NCBI RefSeq assembly: GCF_900129845.1
Contig: NZ_FQXB01000001.1
Location: 806,001-870,000, forward strand
Length of the DNA stretch: 64,000 nt
From: Cognatiyoonia sediminum
GTDB lineage: Bacteria; Pseudomonadota; Alphaproteobacteria; Rhodobacterales; Rhodobacteraceae
Direction of reading: 5' to 3'
Shown here: positions 9,679-20,158 of the stretch, in pieces
Layout: every line of letters begins with the position of its first letter
Position numbering within the stretch: position 1 is the first letter of the stretch
The notes under the pieces: model-generated
Database searches by the model: none
Told to the model about the DNA's origin: nothing
What the model saw: the letters and a program-made list of their open reading frames with translations, nothing else
Translations under genes and position numbers: made by a program

Positions 9679-9984
9679 ATGACCACACTCACACTCACAC
9701 CCAAAGCCATGCTCGACGTTATCAGCGCGCGGGCAAAAGATCGTATCAAAGGAAGTGTCCGGTTGGAGATGCCGGAGTTCGCGACATTCTACGTTGACGA
9801 AAACGGCGCGATCGAAAGCGATCAAGACGCCGACATCACTCTGACGGCGAAGGCACAAGTCTTTTACGAGATCTCGATGGGCGAACAAAACCCAGCGACG
9901 GCGTTCATGACGCGCAAGCTGAAGGTCGATGGGAACCCGATGCGCGCCTTGAAAATCGGGGAGCTCCTCAGCACACCTGCCTAA
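9679..9984 (+). CDS. SCP2 sterol-binding domain protein
   Basis: A 101-residue stand-alone SCP2-type domain. This fold has a hydrophobic tunnel that binds lipids or sterol-like molecules. Hallmarks are the acidic strand DADITLTAKAQVFYEIS and the C-terminal GNPMRALKIGELL, where SCP2 proteins usually read KxxGDxxxAxkl. In bacteria the ligand is unknown. It lies 67 nt after typA, behind a hairpin that covers its ribosome binding site, and overlaps the convergent MOSC gene by 4 nt. Confidence 0.85.
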   Translation: MTTLTLTPKAMLDVISARAKDRIKGSVRLEMPEFATFYVDENGAIESDQDADITLTAKAQVFYEISMGEQNPATAFMTRKLKVDGNPMRALKIGELLSTPA

Positions 9985-10424
9985 GGTCGGACGGCGTCAC
10001 CAATCTTGATTTGCCCGCCGGAAACAACGCTGGCGTACCATCCACCGTGGCCTCGCATAGCGTTATAACCGCCATGGCCCAGCACTTTTTCCAGGCGGGA
10101 ACAGGGCGGGCATGGACCTTCGATTTGAAGGGTGCACTCACCGATATGAAGCGGCGCCTTGCGCAAGGCTTGTAGGTTGATGCCTGAGATTACGAAGTTT
10201 CTACGTAGCTCTTCCGGCGCAACTGTCTCGCGAGCCGTCAAAGCCGCAATGACCAGCAGATGTTCTGCTTGGATCATTGTCACCGCACGTTTCCCGGCCC
10301 GCCCATGATCACCAACCAAACCAGCCGCATTCACTTCGGCTACATGGACGACATCAATCTCAGCCAATCGTTCGGCCCGCAGCCCGATCCATTCGACACG
10401 AACGGCGGCTGCATGGTTCGCCAT
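9981..10424 (-). CDS. MOSC domain protein
   Basis: 147 residues. MOSC domains bind molybdenum cofactor or transfer sulfur through a conserved cysteine. Visible features are VNAAGLVGDHG, RRNFVISGINLQAL, GPCPPCSRLEK with the conserved Cys, and GHGGWYASVVSGG. The ATG is at 10424. Homologs often begin some residues earlier; a CTG overlapping the DUF1330 stop (giving LSTLAEIM before the ATG) is a possible non-standard start. It probably shares a transcript with DUF1330 and alaS upstream. Confidence 0.85.
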   Translation of the reverse strand: MANHAAAVRVEWIGLRAERLAEIDVVHVAEVNAAGLVGDHGRAGKRAVTMIQAEHLLVIAALTARETVAPEELRRNFVISGINLQALRKAPLHIGECTLQIEGPCPPCSRLEKVLGHGGYNAMRGHGGWYASVVSGGQIKIGDAVRP

Positions 10425-10441
10425 TATTTCGGCCAGCGTGC

Positions 10442-10735
10442 TCAGCTTTCCACCTCTTCGACGATGTATAGGTCCCGCTCCGATGCACCTTTGGCGAAGG
10501 ACAGAGCCTCCTGATAGGTCGCGGATTTGTAGCAGTTCTGAGCGGCCTTCAGGCTCGGAAACCGAACCACAATATGTCGCTGACGTTCGGCGCCTTCTAA
10601 CTGAACCGACGCGCCGCCGCGTACCAAAAAATCGCCGCCGTACTCATCAATGGCAGCAACCGCCCATTTCGCATATTCGCCGTGCGCCTCAGGATCGATG
10701 ACCGAGACATGAGAAATCCAAAGAGCAGTCGGCAT
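10442..10735 (-). CDS. DUF1330 domain protein
   Basis: 97 residues in the dimeric alpha/beta-barrel fold of DUF1330. Visible features are the N-terminal ALWISHVSVIDPEAHGEYAKW, a central VRGG and the VVRFPSLKAAQNCYKSATYQ segment shared by the family. The function is unknown. The start codon follows the alaS stop with no intervening base, so the gene is almost certainly co-transcribed with alaS. Confidence 0.85.
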   Translation of the reverse strand: MPTALWISHVSVIDPEAHGEYAKWAVAAIDEYGGDFLVRGGASVQLEGAERQRHIVVRFPSLKAAQNCYKSATYQEALSFAKGASERDLYIVEEVES

Positions 10736-13381
10736 CTATTCGGCCAGCTTCGCCTTCACGGCAGCAATCGCGTCATCGGCCTTTTCTGCACTCGCAGCGC
10801 CGCCTTGTGCCATGTCGGGACGCCCGCCGCCGCCTTTTCCACCAAGCGCTTCGACAGCGGTGCGCAACAGATCAACCGCGTTGAATTTCTCAGTCAGATC
10901 TTTCGTCACACCCGCCGCGATGGCCGCTTTACCACCTGCATCAGAAATCAGCAGAACGACACCACTACCAGCGCGATCTTTGAACTGATCCACAAGCGCT
11001 GGAAGTTCTTTGCCCGATACGCCTGATAGCGTTTGTCCGATGAAGGCCACACCGTTGATGTCATCCTGCGCAGGCCCGCTAGAGCTGCCGCCCACAGCCA
11101 ACTCTCGGCGCAGCTGAGCCACCTCATTGGACAGCACCTTGCGCTCTTCCAGCAAGGCTTTCACGCGCTCCTCGATCTCGCCGATGGGCGTCTTCATCGT
11201 CTGCGCCACGGTCTGCAATTTCGCGGCCTGCGCCGACAAATGATCAAGCGCAGCCTGACCCGTCAGCGCCTCGATCCGGCGCACGCCGGCGCTCGATGCG
11301 CTGTCGCTCAATGCCACAAACGCTCCGATCTCGCCTAGCTGTTTCACATGCGTGCCGCCGCACAGTTCCAAGCTATACGTCTCGCCATCGGTGCCTTTAC
11401 CAGAGCCTTCGGCAATTCCCATCGACACCACGCGCACCTCGTCGCCGTATTTCTCGCCAAAGAGCGCCTGAGCGCCCAAAGCCCGCGCATCATCCGGCGT
11501 CATGATCCGTGTCTCAACGCTGGAGTTTTGGCGGATCAAGGCGTTCACCTCATCCTCAACCGCTTTTAGATCGGACGCATCAACGGCCGTGTTGTGGCTG
11601 AAATCAAACCGCAAACGGTCTGGCGCGTTCAAAGACCCGCGCTGCGCAATATGATCGCCCAAGCGGTTGCGTAGCGCCTCGTTCAACAGGTGTGTCGCAG
11701 AGTGGTTGGCTTGAATTGCCGTACGGCGAGCGGGATCAACGGACAGCTCAGCACCCTGACCTTTCTTAATCTCGCCATCCGTCAACTCGCCAATGTGGAT
11801 GAAGACATTCGCGACTTTCTTGGTATCCGTCACTTGCACCGTGCCGGTTTCGGTTTTGAGAACGCCTGCATCGCCCACCTGACCACCGCTTTCGGCATAG
11901 AATGGCGTTTGATTCAGAACGACTTGCACCTTGCCTGTTGCGCTGTCCTGCGCCTCACCGTCTTGCACGATGGCAACGATCTGCCCTTCCGCAGAGATTG
12001 ACTCGTACCCTAGGAAATCCGTTGCACCATTTTCTTCAGCCACATCAAACCAGATCGCGGCATTCTCAGCTTCACCCGTACCGGACCACGCCGCGCGCGC
12101 TTTGGCCTTTTGTTCCGCCATAGCCGCATCAAAACCATCGCTGTCCACGCCACGCCCCCTTTCGCGCAGGGCATCCTGCGTCAAATCGAGCGGGAATCCA
12201 TAGGTGTCATAAAGCTTGAACGCGGCCTCACCTGGCAGATCAGCGCCCTCGGGCAAGCCGGACAACTCATCATCCAACAGTTTCAACCCGCGATCCAATG
12301 TTGTTTTGAACCGCACCTCTTCGTTCAACAATGTCTCTTCAATCAGCTTCTGGCCTTGACCCAACTCTGGATAAGCAGCTCCCATTTGCTGAACCAAAGC
12401 CGGAACAAGCTTGTGCATGACCGGGTCTTTGGCGCCAAGCAGGTGCGCGTGACGCATCGCGCGGCGCATGATCCGCCGCAGCACATAACCGCGACCTTCG
12501 TTCGACGGTAGGACGCCTTCAGCAATCAGGAAGGACGTAGACCGCAAGTGATCAGAGATCACGCGGTGATGAACGTTTTGATCGCCATAAGGTTCGGTTG
12601 AGGTCGCATGAGCAGACGCCTCAATCAGGGCTTTGAACAGATCTGTGTCATAGTTGTCATGGCTGCCTTGTAGCAGAGCTGCAATACGCTCAAGCCCCAT
12701 GCCCGTATCAATCGACTGCATCTCAAGCGGCACCATCGATCCGTCATCGAACTGCTCGTTCTGCATAAAGACAACGTTCCAGATCTCGATGAACCGGTCG
12801 CCGTCTTCTTCTGGAGAGCCTGGAGGCCCACCCCAGATATGATCGCCATGGTCATAGAAGATTTCGGTGCACGGTCCGCATGGCCCCGTCGGGCCCATCC
12901 GCCAAAAGTTGTCATCCGTCGCGATCCGAATGATCCGATCTTCTGGCACGCCGAGCTTTTTCCAAATCTCAAAGGCTTCGTCATCGGTGTGATACACCGT
13001 TGTCATCAGTTTTGACTTGTCGATACCAAAGTCTTTGGTCAGCAACTCCCACGCGAACGGGATGGCTTCGTTCTTGAAATAATCGCCAAAGCTGAAATTC
13101 CCCAGCATTTCAAAGAACGTGTGGTGGCGCGCTGTATACCCAACATTATCAAGATCGTTGTGTTTACCACCCGCCCGTACACATTTCTGCGACGTCGCCG
13201 CACGCTGGTAATCACCGCTTTCAACACCGGTAAATCGGTTCTTGAACTGAACCATACCCGAATTGGTGAACATCAATGTTGGATCATTTCGCGGCACAAG
13301 TGGGCTGGAGGCCACAACCTCATGATCCTGCCGATCAAAATAATCTAGGAAGGTCGAACGAATGTCGGCAAGGCTGGTCAT
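10736..13381 (-). CDS. alaS: Alanyl-tRNA synthetase
   Basis: 881 residues, full length. It charges tRNA-Ala and edits mischarged Ser and Gly. The class II core is at the N-terminus (motif 2 region around [17 protein letters not shown]). The editing domain carries the zinc-binding HSATHLL and CGGTH motifs. The C-terminal C-Ala domain ends with the [15 protein letters not shown] signature. It leads the alaS-DUF1330-MOSC transcript and follows recA behind a terminator. Confidence 0.97.
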   Translation of the reverse strand: MTSLADIRSTFLDYFDRQDHEVVASSPLVPRNDPTLMFTNSGMVQFKNRFTGVESGDYQRAATSQKCVRAGGKHNDLDNVGYTARHHTFFEMLGNFSFGDYFKNEAIPFAWELLTKDFGIDKSKLMTTVYHTDDEAFEIWKKLGVPEDRIIRIATDDNFWRMGPTGPCGPCTEIFYDHGDHIWGGPPGSPEEDGDRFIEIWNVVFMQNEQFDDGSMVPLEMQSIDTGMGLERIAALLQGSHDNYDTDLFKALIEASAHATSTEPYGDQNVHHRVISDHLRSTSFLIAEGVLPSNEGRGYVLRRIMRRAMRHAHLLGAKDPVMHKLVPALVQQMGAAYPELGQGQKLIEETLLNEEVRFKTTLDRGLKLLDDELSGLPEGADLPGEAAFKLYDTYGFPLDLTQDALRERGRGVDSDGFDAAMAEQKAKARAAWSGTGEAENAAIWFDVAEENGATDFLGYESISAEGQIVAIVQDGEAQDSATGKVQVVLNQTPFYAESGGQVGDAGVLKTETGTVQVTDTKKVANVFIHIGELTDGEIKKGQGAELSVDPARRTAIQANHSATHLLNEALRNRLGDHIAQRGSLNAPDRLRFDFSHNTAVDASDLKAVEDEVNALIRQNSSVETRIMTPDDARALGAQALFGEKYGDEVRVVSMGIAEGSGKGTDGETYSLELCGGTHVKQLGEIGAFVALSDSASSAGVRRIEALTGQAALDHLSAQAAKLQTVAQTMKTPIGEIEERVKALLEERKVLSNEVAQLRRELAVGGSSSGPAQDDINGVAFIGQTLSGVSGKELPALVDQFKDRAGSGVVLLISDAGGKAAIAAGVTKDLTEKFNAVDLLRTAVEALGGKGGGGRPDMAQGGAASAEKADDAIAAVKAKLAE

Positions 13382-13450
13382 AGTCTCTATCCAGGCTGAT
13401 CAATAATCTTAGCCTGAAATAGCCCTGCCCCCCACAAAGGTCCACAGCAC

Positions 13451-13482
13451 AAATAACAAAGGGCACCGCTATTGCGATGCCC
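13451..13482 (-). terminator. Rho-independent terminator of recA
   Basis: On the minus strand a 9-bp stem (GGGCATCGC with GCGGTGCCC, one T-G pair, plus-strand 13461-13482) with a 4-nt AATA loop is followed by a T-rich tract. It begins 24 nt after the recA stop. Confidence 0.75.
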
Positions 13483-13505
13483 TGTCAGATTATATGTTGA
13501 CGCTC

Positions 13506-14594
13506 TTAGACCTCGACGAGGCTGTCGTCTTCGTCTTTATCAGGATCATTCGGTGCCATGTCGAAATCCAAACCGTGTGCCGCACGAATCTTATCCTCAA
13601 TCTCCCAAGCGACGGATGGGTTTTCTTTCAGGAACATTTTCGAGTTCTCGCGACCCTGCCCGATACGTTCATCGCCGTAGCTGAACCAAGCACCAGATTT
13701 CTCAACAACACCAGCCTTCACTCCTAGGTCAAGCAACTCCCCATTCTTTGAAATGCCTTCGCCATACATGATGTCGAACTCAACCTGCTTGAACGGCGGC
13801 GCCACTTTGTTCTTTACGACTTTCACACGGGTCGCGTTGCCAACAACCTCATCCCGATCCTTGATCGCGCCAATCCGGCGGATGTCGAGACGGACGGAGG
13901 AATAGAACTTCAGCGCGTTGCCACCAGTGGTGGTTTCGGGGGAGCCAAACATCACGCCGATCTTCATCCGAATCTGGTTGATGAAAATCACCATGCAGTT
14001 AGACCGGTTGATCGAACCAGTCAGTTTGCGCATCGCTTGCGACATCAACCGTGCATGAACACCAACGCTGCTGTCGCCCATGTCACCTTCAAGTTCTGAC
14101 TTAGGCGTCAAAGCAGCAACCGAGTCCACGACGATCAAGTTAACCGCTCCAGAGCGGACCAAAGTATCTACGATCTCCAAAGCCTGCTCACCAGTGTCAG
14201 GCTGCGAAATCAGCAACTCGTCAAGGTTTACACCGAGCTTCTTGGCATACTGAGGGTCCAACGCATGTTCCGCATCAACGAAGGCACAAACCCCGCCCTT
14301 TTTCTGCTCTTCGGCAACCGCATGAAGGGTCAGCGTCGTCTTACCGGAGCTTTCGGGCCCATAGATTTCTATGATCCGACCCTTAGGAAGACCGCCTATC
14401 CCTAGGGCGATATCCAAACCCAAAGAACCGGTAGATGTCGCTTCAATATCCTGAAACTGGTTTTCACCGCCCAATTTCATGATCGAGCCTTTGCCAAACT
14501 GACGCTCAATCTGTGCCAACGCGCTATCCAGCGCCTTTTGCTTATCGGATGTTTTCTTATCGCTCATCGAAAGGAGTTCTGCCGTTGCTGCCAT
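13506..14594 (-). CDS. recA: Recombinase A
   Basis: 362 residues from the chosen start. RecA forms filaments on single-stranded DNA, catalyses strand exchange and triggers LexA self-cleavage. The Walker A loop GPESSGKTT, the [15 protein letters not shown] segment, the L2 loop region [15 protein letters not shown] and the acidic C-terminus ([13 protein letters not shown]) are all present. GGACAGGA precedes the ATG at 14594, which gives the MAATAELL start seen in Rhodobacterales; 13 further in-frame codons upstream lack support. A LexA box lies about 50 nt upstream. Confidence 0.98.
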   Translation of the reverse strand: MAATAELLSMSDKKTSDKQKALDSALAQIERQFGKGSIMKLGGENQFQDIEATSTGSLGLDIALGIGGLPKGRIIEIYGPESSGKTTLTLHAVAEEQKKGGVCAFVDAEHALDPQYAKKLGVNLDELLISQPDTGEQALEIVDTLVRSGAVNLIVVDSVAALTPKSELEGDMGDSSVGVHARLMSQAMRKLTGSINRSNCMVIFINQIRMKIGVMFGSPETTTGGNALKFYSSVRLDIRRIGAIKDRDEVVGNATRVKVVKNKVAPPFKQVEFDIMYGEGISKNGELLDLGVKAGVVEKSGAWFSYGDERIGQGRENSKMFLKENPSVAWEIEDKIRAAHGLDFDMAPNDPDKDEDDSLVEV

Positions 14595-14644
14595 CTTTCC
14601 TGTCCTTATGTCACGCCCGTCTCGGGGCGGCAATCACTGCTGAT

Positions 14645-14659
14645 GTTCTTTTTCTGTTC
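14645..14659 (-). promoter_or_regulatory. LexA box (SOS operator) of recA
   Basis: GTTC at 14645-14648 and GTTC at 14656-14659 are separated by exactly 7 nt (GAAC-N7-GAAC on the recA strand). This is the known alphaproteobacterial LexA recognition sequence, and its place 51 nt before the recA start is what an SOS operator requires. Confidence 0.85.
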
Positions 14660-14789
14660 TCTCTGCTTAATGAGACCAAAACGAGAACATTTCAACTAAA
14701 ATCTTCACAACCCATTCTTTCTCAAAGGTGGTTAAAGAAGTATTGATGCGCTAAGCTCCGCCGAACCAAACACGCAATAGCCGCGCCAT

Positions 14790-15389
14790 ATGCTTGTATT
14801 CTTTGAGAAAAAACTGGTAATCTTTGCCACGACGAAGACGGGATCGACGGCTTTGCACGGCGCATTGTCGCCACGCGCCTCGATGACATTTCGTAATCCG
14901 CCGGCTGTGAAACACGCCAGCGTTCAAAAATACGAACGAATCCTTAAACCAACCTTTGAAGAACTTGGCGCACCTCAAGACATGGAAACCTTCGCCCTGA
15001 TCCGGCATCCCGTTGAATGGCTGAGCAGTTGGTTCCGGTATCGCTGTCGCGATCAGCTTATCGGCAAGCCCAATAGCACACGCGACGTAACGTTTAACGA
15101 ATTCGTGGTGGAGTACATGAAGGATCTGCCGCGCAGCTTCGCGGACATTGGCTCCCAGTCCAAGTTTCTCACCGGCCTCGATGATGAACTCGGTATTGAT
15201 CACCTCTATCAATATGAAGCGGAGAAACGATATCTACAGTTCTTGCGCGACAGGCTGGATGTTCCGATAGATACCAAGCGGCGCAACGTCTCGCCCGACT
15301 TCGAAGTCACCATTGATCCGGGGATTAGACGTGACCTCGAAGCGCTACACCGCGTTGAATTTGACCTCTGGCATATCGCCCAACACTAA
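14790..15389 (+). CDS. Sulfotransferase-like P-loop protein
   Basis: 199 residues. The N-terminal [17 protein letters not shown] resembles the 5'-phosphosulfate (PAPS) binding loop of sulfotransferases. [17 protein letters not shown] resembles their 3'-phosphate-binding segment, with Arg and Ser in the usual places. The protein is short for the family but compact, and roseobacters carry many such proteins that modify surface polysaccharides or metabolites. The acceptor is unknown. It is divergent from recA (195-nt gap) and interlocks its stop with glpK. Confidence 0.75.
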   Translation: MLVFFEKKLVIFATTKTGSTALHGALSPRASMTFRNPPAVKHASVQKYERILKPTFEELGAPQDMETFALIRHPVEWLSSWFRYRCRDQLIGKPNSTRDVTFNEFVVEYMKDLPRSFADIGSQSKFLTGLDDELGIDHLYQYEAEKRYLQFLRDRLDVPIDTKRRNVSPDFEVTIDPGIRRDLEALHRVEFDLWHIAQH

Positions 15390-16870
15390 CTCAGTGTTCG
15401 GCGTATCGCATCTTTCCAACCTGCGAACCGTCGTTTGCGTGTTTCTTCAGACATCGCAGGTTCAAACCGCTCATCGAGCGCCCAGTTCGCAGCAAATCCA
15501 GCCTGATCCGGATAAACCCCTGCCCGCATACCGGCCAGCCAAGCAACCCCGAGCGCTGTTGTCTCCAGCACTTCGGGCCGATCCACCGGCGCATCAATGA
15601 TGTCCGAGAGGAACTGCATCGTCCAATCAGACGCGCTCATTCCACCGTCAACGCGCAAGACGGCATCACCGGAAGCACCGTCCCAATCGGCTTGCATCGC
15701 TTCCAAAAGCTCCCGCGTTTGGAAGCCCACGCTTTCAAGGGCTGCCCGCGCGAATTCATTTGGGCCTGAGCCACGGGTCAGGCCATAGATCGCTCCGCGT
15801 GCATTGGCATCCCAATGCGGGGCGCCGATACCAGTGAACGCCGGAACAAGGTACAACTCCTGCTCCGGATCAGCTTTTTCAGCCAAGGGATGGGTATCGG
15901 CCGCTTTGGCAATGATCCCCAACCCATCGCGCAGCCATTGCACCACAGCGCCTGCGATGAAGATCGACCCTTCCAGCGCGTAGGTCGTTTTCCCATCCAA
16001 GCGATATGCGATTGTGCCCAACAAACGGTTCTGACTGCTCACCAACGTGCCACCTGTGTTCAAGAGCGCAAAACACCCCGTGCCATAGGTCGATTTGAGC
16101 ATCCCCGGCTCAAAACATGCCTGTCCAAGCGTGGCCGCTTGCTGATCACCTGCGACACCAAGGATTGGAAGTTCAGCGCCAAGGATATCCCCATGCGAAA
16201 TGCCAAAATCAGCCGCGCAATCAAGTACTTCCGGCAACATATTCATCGGAATTCCGAACTTGGAGCAGATGTCTGCATCCCATTGGTTTTCGCGGATGTT
16301 ATAGAGCATGGTCCGAGCAGCATTAGTGGCATCGGTCACATGCCGTGTGCCGCCCGTAAGCTTCCAGATCAGGAAGCAATCCACCGTGCCAAACAGTAAA
16401 TGACCGGCTTCGGCATCCGCGCGCGCGCCGTCCACATTATCAAGAAGCCATTTCACCTTTGTTCCGGAGAAATAAGGATCAAGCAAAAGTCCCGTTTTTT
16501 CAGTGAGTTCCGCTTCGAAGTTATCGGATTTCAGATCCTCGCACATATCTGCTGTACGCCGATCCTGCCAGACAATCGCTTTGTGAATAGCTTCACCCGT
16601 CCGCTTGTCCCAAACGATTGTAGTCTCGCGTTGGTTCGTAATGCCGATCCCGGCCACATTGCTCGCCGAAATACCTGCCTTTTCAATTGCGCCTTTGGCA
16701 GTTGCTACTGTGGTGGTCCAGAGATCATCGGCAACATGCTCCACCCAGCCGGATTTGGGGAAATGCTGCTTGAACTCTTGCTGAGCGATCGACGCGATCT
16801 TCATGTCTTTGTCGAAGATGATCCCCCGACTGGACGTGGTTCCCTGATCAATGGCCAAAATATAGGTCAT
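15386..16870 (-). CDS. glpK: Glycerol kinase
   Basis: 494 residues. It phosphorylates glycerol to sn-glycerol-3-phosphate. The FGGY-family ATPase core is visible: [10 protein letters not shown] near the N-terminus, [36 protein letters not shown] and [25 protein letters not shown] lies before the ATG at 16870, so the nine upstream in-frame codons were excluded. It follows glpD by 38 nt on the same strand and is probably repressed with it by the divergent glpR. Confidence 0.97.
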   Translation of the reverse strand: MTYILAIDQGTTSSRGIIFDKDMKIASIAQQEFKQHFPKSGWVEHVADDLWTTTVATAKGAIEKAGISASNVAGIGITNQRETTIVWDKRTGEAIHKAIVWQDRRTADMCEDLKSDNFEAELTEKTGLLLDPYFSGTKVKWLLDNVDGARADAEAGHLLFGTVDCFLIWKLTGGTRHVTDATNAARTMLYNIRENQWDADICSKFGIPMNMLPEVLDCAADFGISHGDILGAELPILGVAGDQQAATLGQACFEPGMLKSTYGTGCFALLNTGGTLVSSQNRLLGTIAYRLDGKTTYALEGSIFIAGAVVQWLRDGLGIIAKAADTHPLAEKADPEQELYLVPAFTGIGAPHWDANARGAIYGLTRGSGPNEFARAALESVGFQTRELLEAMQADWDGASGDAVLRVDGGMSASDWTMQFLSDIIDAPVDRPEVLETTALGVAWLAGMRAGVYPDQAGFAANWALDERFEPAMSEETRKRRFAGWKDAIRRTLS

Positions 16871-16908
16871 CGACGCATCCTCCCTGATTTGTTCCATTCC
16901 ACGATAAG

Positions 16909-18456
16909 TTAGGCCGCAGATTTCATAAAGTCGTCAATTGCGCGGATTTGATCGTCGTTCAGTCGCAAGCCCAGCTTGCTTCGACGCCAAACAACATCTA
17001 CTGCCGTCAACGCATATTCCTTTTTCATCAACCACCGCACTTCGGCCTCTGTGAGATCAGCGCCGAAATCTTGGCCAAGGTCGGTAGCTGACCGACTATC
17101 CGCCAAGATGTCTCTTGCATCTGTGCCATAGGCGCGAAAGAGCCTCTTCGCCCAACGGTCTGATAAAAAGGGATAATCCTCTTTCAACGCTCGAATTCGG
17201 GCGTTTACTTCGCTCACTGGGAACTCTCCACCGGGCAGCGGAACCTCCGCCGTCCAGTCCCCAGTTCCACCAACGTGATCTTCTAGTTTGGCTAGAACAT
17301 TCTCGGCCAGCTTTCGATAGGTGGTGATTTTCCCACCGAAAACACTCAGCAAAACCGGCCCATTTGTATCGAGTGACAGCACATAGTCCCGCGTAGCGGC
17401 GGTGGCAGACTTAGCTCCATCATCATAAAGCGGCCGCACGCCCGAATAGGTCCAGACAATATCATCGCGTGTCAGCGTTTGCGTGAAGTAGTTGTTGGCA
17501 AATTCCAGCAGGTAATCTTGTTCCTCTTGCGTTGCAGTTGGAGCCTCATTCAACTCCATATGCTCCGCGTCGGTCGTGCCAATCAGGGTGAAGTCTGTCT
17601 CATAAGGAATCGCAAAAATGATGCGCCCATCTTCGCCCTGAAAGAAGTACGCTTTTTCATGATCAAACAAACGCTTAGTGACGATATGTGATCCTCTGAC
17701 AAGGCGGATGCCTTCGGTCGAATTCAGCCGAACGGTGTTCTTAACGATATCCTCAACCCATGGACCCCCTGCATTCACAAGACCCCGCGCAGCCACCGTG
17801 CGCTGTTTACCATCCTTCTCCAAAACAATAGACCAAAGGCCATCAACTCGCTCAGCTGATACCACCTTAGTCCGGGTCATGATCTTCGCGCCGCGCTCTT
17901 CGGCGTCTCGGGCATTCAGAACAACCAATCGCGAATCTTCGACCCAGCAATCGGAATATTCATAGGCGAGCTTGAACTTTGACTTTAGCGGCTTACCCAC
18001 TGGATTTGTTTGTAAATGTAGTGTTCGTGTCCGCGGCAAAATCTTTCGCCCGCCAAGATTGTCATACATCGCCAAACCCAGTCGGATTAGCCAAGATGGG
18101 CGGCGACCCTTCATCCAAGGCATAACCGTCGAAAGCAGTTTTGACGTCGGTGTTTCACCCTCAAACCGCATGTCCTTGTGATAGGGCAAGACAAACCGCA
18201 TCGGCCAGCTGATATGCGGCATGGCTCGTAGAAGAACTTCTCTTTCAATCAATGCCTTACGCACCAAACTGAATTCAAAGAACTCCAAATAGCGCAACCC
18301 ACCGTGGAACAGTTTCGTCGAGGCAGATGAGGTTTTAGAGGCCAGATCATCCATCTCGGCAAGACCGACCTTCAGACCGCGCCCTTGCGCGTCACGCGCG
18401 ATCCCGACACCATTGATGCCGCCGCCAATTACAAAAAGATCAAAATCGGGGTTCAT
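16909..18456 (-). CDS. glpD: Aerobic glycerol-3-phosphate dehydrogenase
   Basis: 515 residues. It is a membrane-associated FAD enzyme that oxidises glycerol-3-phosphate to DHAP and feeds electrons to ubiquinone. The FAD-binding [20 protein letters not shown] is at residues 7-26. [26 protein letters not shown] and a C-terminal helical domain follow. GAGGAG precedes the ATG at 18456. It heads the glpD-glpK transcript. Confidence 0.96.
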   Translation of the reverse strand: MNPDFDLFVIGGGINGVGIARDAQGRGLKVGLAEMDDLASKTSSASTKLFHGGLRYLEFFEFSLVRKALIEREVLLRAMPHISWPMRFVLPYHKDMRFEGETPTSKLLSTVMPWMKGRRPSWLIRLGLAMYDNLGGRKILPRTRTLHLQTNPVGKPLKSKFKLAYEYSDCWVEDSRLVVLNARDAEERGAKIMTRTKVVSAERVDGLWSIVLEKDGKQRTVAARGLVNAGGPWVEDIVKNTVRLNSTEGIRLVRGSHIVTKRLFDHEKAYFFQGEDGRIIFAIPYETDFTLIGTTDAEHMELNEAPTATQEEQDYLLEFANNYFTQTLTRDDIVWTYSGVRPLYDDGAKSATAATRDYVLSLDTNGPVLLSVFGGKITTYRKLAENVLAKLEDHVGGTGDWTAEVPLPGGEFPVSEVNARIRALKEDYPFLSDRWAKRLFRAYGTDARDILADSRSATDLGQDFGADLTEAEVRWLMKKEYALTAVDVVWRRSKLGLRLNDDQIRAIDDFMKSAA

Positions 18457-18522
18457 GTCCTGCTCCTCGTTTGTGGGCGGCTTAACCAACCAAAAATACC
18501 TGGGAAACCAGAACTGGACACA

Positions 18523-18546
18523 ATGTTCGCTTTTTCCTATACGAAC
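18523..18546. promoter_or_regulatory. Putative GlpR operator 1 in the glpD-glpR intergenic region
   Basis: ATGTTCGC at 18523-18530 faces CGAAC at 18542-18546 as an imperfect inverted repeat. The half-site matches the ATGTTCG / CGAACAT half of the known E. coli GlpR operator, although the spacing here is wider. Confidence 0.5.
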
Positions 18547-18596
18547 TTAATGCGAGCAACCATTTTCCAATAAAATATGCAACCAAAAGCAAACGC

Positions 18597-18623
18597 ATGT
18601 TCGCCTTAAAAAGAGTCCGAACA
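18597..18623. promoter_or_regulatory. Putative GlpR operator 2, next to the glpR start
   Basis: The same ATGTTCGC octamer recurs at 18597-18604 with a facing CGAACA at 18618-18623. The right arm ends one base before the glpR start codon, which would allow autoregulation. Repetition of the octamer 74 bp after the first copy supports both sites. Confidence 0.5.
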
Positions 18624-18624
18624 G

Positions 18625-19383
18625 TTGAACGAAGCTGAACGCCACACCGCTATTCTAGAAGAAGCCCGAAAGACCAAAATCGTCAATGCGACGCGTCTGT
18701 CGATGTCCTTGGGAGTGGCTGTCCAAACCATACGACGCGACCTACGCAAATTAAGCGCTAGTGGTCAGCTCGAACGGGTTCATGGCGGGGCGGCGCTGCC
18801 TTCGGGCGTCGCAAATATTGGCTATGATGCCAGGCGGTCGTTAAATCGCGATCTAAAGCGCAGAATTGCTCTTAAAACAACCACGTTAATCCCTGATAAC
18901 GCTTCGCTTTTTCTAAACATCGGCACCACCACGGAAGCCGTTGCTTCGAGGCTTTCCAACCATCAAAATCTCATGGTTGTGACGAATAATCTGAACGTGG
19001 CGAACATCCTCGCGCCGCATAAATCGTGCGAGGTCGTTGTTGCGGGCGGTCGCTTGCGACGCGCCGACGGGGGCTTAACTGGAGATCTCGCCGCCCTCGC
19101 CATTCAGCGCTTTAAGGTCGATATTGCCGTTATCGGAGCATCCGCCATCGATCCAGAGGGTGATTTGCTGGATTTCGACCCGGAAGAAGTTCGCGTGAGC
19201 CAGCAAATTATCACAGCCGCGCGTCAAACCATTGTCGTTGGCGACAGCGGGAAATTTACGCGCAAAGCACCGGTTCGGATCGCATCGCTATCCGAGGTCG
19301 AACATTTTGTGACAGATGGGATGCCTTCAGAGCGTCTGGCTATGCGCTGTCAAGATTGGGGCACACAGCTTCACTTAGCTTGA
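18625..19383 (+). CDS. glpR: DeoR-family transcriptional repressor, glycerol-3-phosphate regulon type
   Basis: 252 residues. The DeoR N-terminal HTH (about residues 5-55) has VAVQTIRRDLRKLSASGQLERVHGGA, and a DeoRC sugar-phosphate-binding domain follows (NIGTTTEAVA, VVTNNLNVANIL, GDSGKF). The divergent position from glpD-glpK indicates it is their repressor, with glycerol-3-phosphate as the likely inducer. The start is a TTG at 18625; no in-frame ATG is available nearby, so the exact start is less certain. Confidence 0.9.
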   Translation: MNEAERHTAILEEARKTKIVNATRLSMSLGVAVQTIRRDLRKLSASGQLERVHGGAALPSGVANIGYDARRSLNRDLKRRIALKTTTLIPDNASLFLNIGTTTEAVASRLSNHQNLMVVTNNLNVANILAPHKSCEVVVAGGRLRRADGGLTGDLAALAIQRFKVDIAVIGASAIDPEGDLLDFDPEEVRVSQQIITAARQTIVVGDSGKFTRKAPVRIASLSEVEHFVTDGMPSERLAMRCQDWGTQLHLA

Positions 19384-19450
19384 GATCGAAACCTTGTGAG
19401 CGATCACTTTACCCCTCTTCAATTCGGATTATCTGCGCTAAGTGTGTTGC

Positions 19451-20158
19451 ATGCAGGACTTTTTCGACGCGTTCCAACAGGCATTCGCCCTTATCGCTTC
19501 TGGTGATCCCGAATTGATTGGGATTGTTTTGTTGTCGTTGCGCGTTTCGCTTACGGCTCTGATTTTGGCCTGTATCATCGGTTTCCCCATCGGCGCGTTA
19601 CTCGCCGTTTCAAACTTTCCTGGAAGACGTGCGATCATACTCTTTTTCAACGCAGCCATGGGTCTTCCGCCAGTCGTCGTGGGCCTGACACTCTACCTGC
19701 TATTTAGCCAAGCGGGCCCGCTCGCTGTTCTTGAGCTGCTCTACACACCCACCGCAATGATCATCGCTCAGATCGTCTTGATCACACCGATCATCATCTC
19801 ACTCACGCGCGGTACCATTGCAGGCCTGCTCGCTGAACATGGAGAGACCCTCCGAGCGATGCGCGCAACTCGCCCCCAAATGGTGATGACGCTACTGCGC
19901 GAGGCGCATCCGGCCTTATTGACGACCGCGGTCGTCGGTCTGGGTCGCGCCTTTGCAGAAGTTGGGGCCGTGATGATCGTCGGAGGCAACATCAACCATG
20001 TCACGCGCGTGATGACGACCTCCATCGCACTAGAAACGTCTCGTGGTGAACTCGCCATGGCATTGGCTCTGGGGATTATCTTGCTGATCATCGCACTTTT
20101 TACCAATGCCGCCGTTTACGCGCTGGCCCCTCGCAGTCGGGAACTCGCCCATGTCTGA
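19451..20158 (+). CDS. tupB: Tungstate-type ABC transporter permease
   Basis: 235 residues with five to six membrane helices. The cytoplasmic EAA-like loop lies around GETLRAMRATRPQMVMTLLREA, and VGLGRAFAEVGAVMIVGGNI follows, as in TupB/MolB-like permeases. A GTG at 19442 is in frame, but the ATG at 19451 gives the better N-terminus (MQDFFDAFQQAFALI). Neither has a clear Shine-Dalgarno. It overlaps tupC by 8 nt. The substrate assignment comes mainly from the binding protein TupA downstream. Confidence 0.85.
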   Translation: MQDFFDAFQQAFALIASGDPELIGIVLLSLRVSLTALILACIIGFPIGALLAVSNFPGRRAIILFFNAAMGLPPVVVGLTLYLLFSQAGPLAVLELLYTPTAMIIAQIVLITPIIISLTRGTIAGLLAEHGETLRAMRATRPQMVMTLLREAHPALLTTAVVGLGRAFAEVGAVMIVGGNINHVTRVMTTSIALETSRGELAMALALGIILLIIALFTNAAVYALAPRSRELAHV

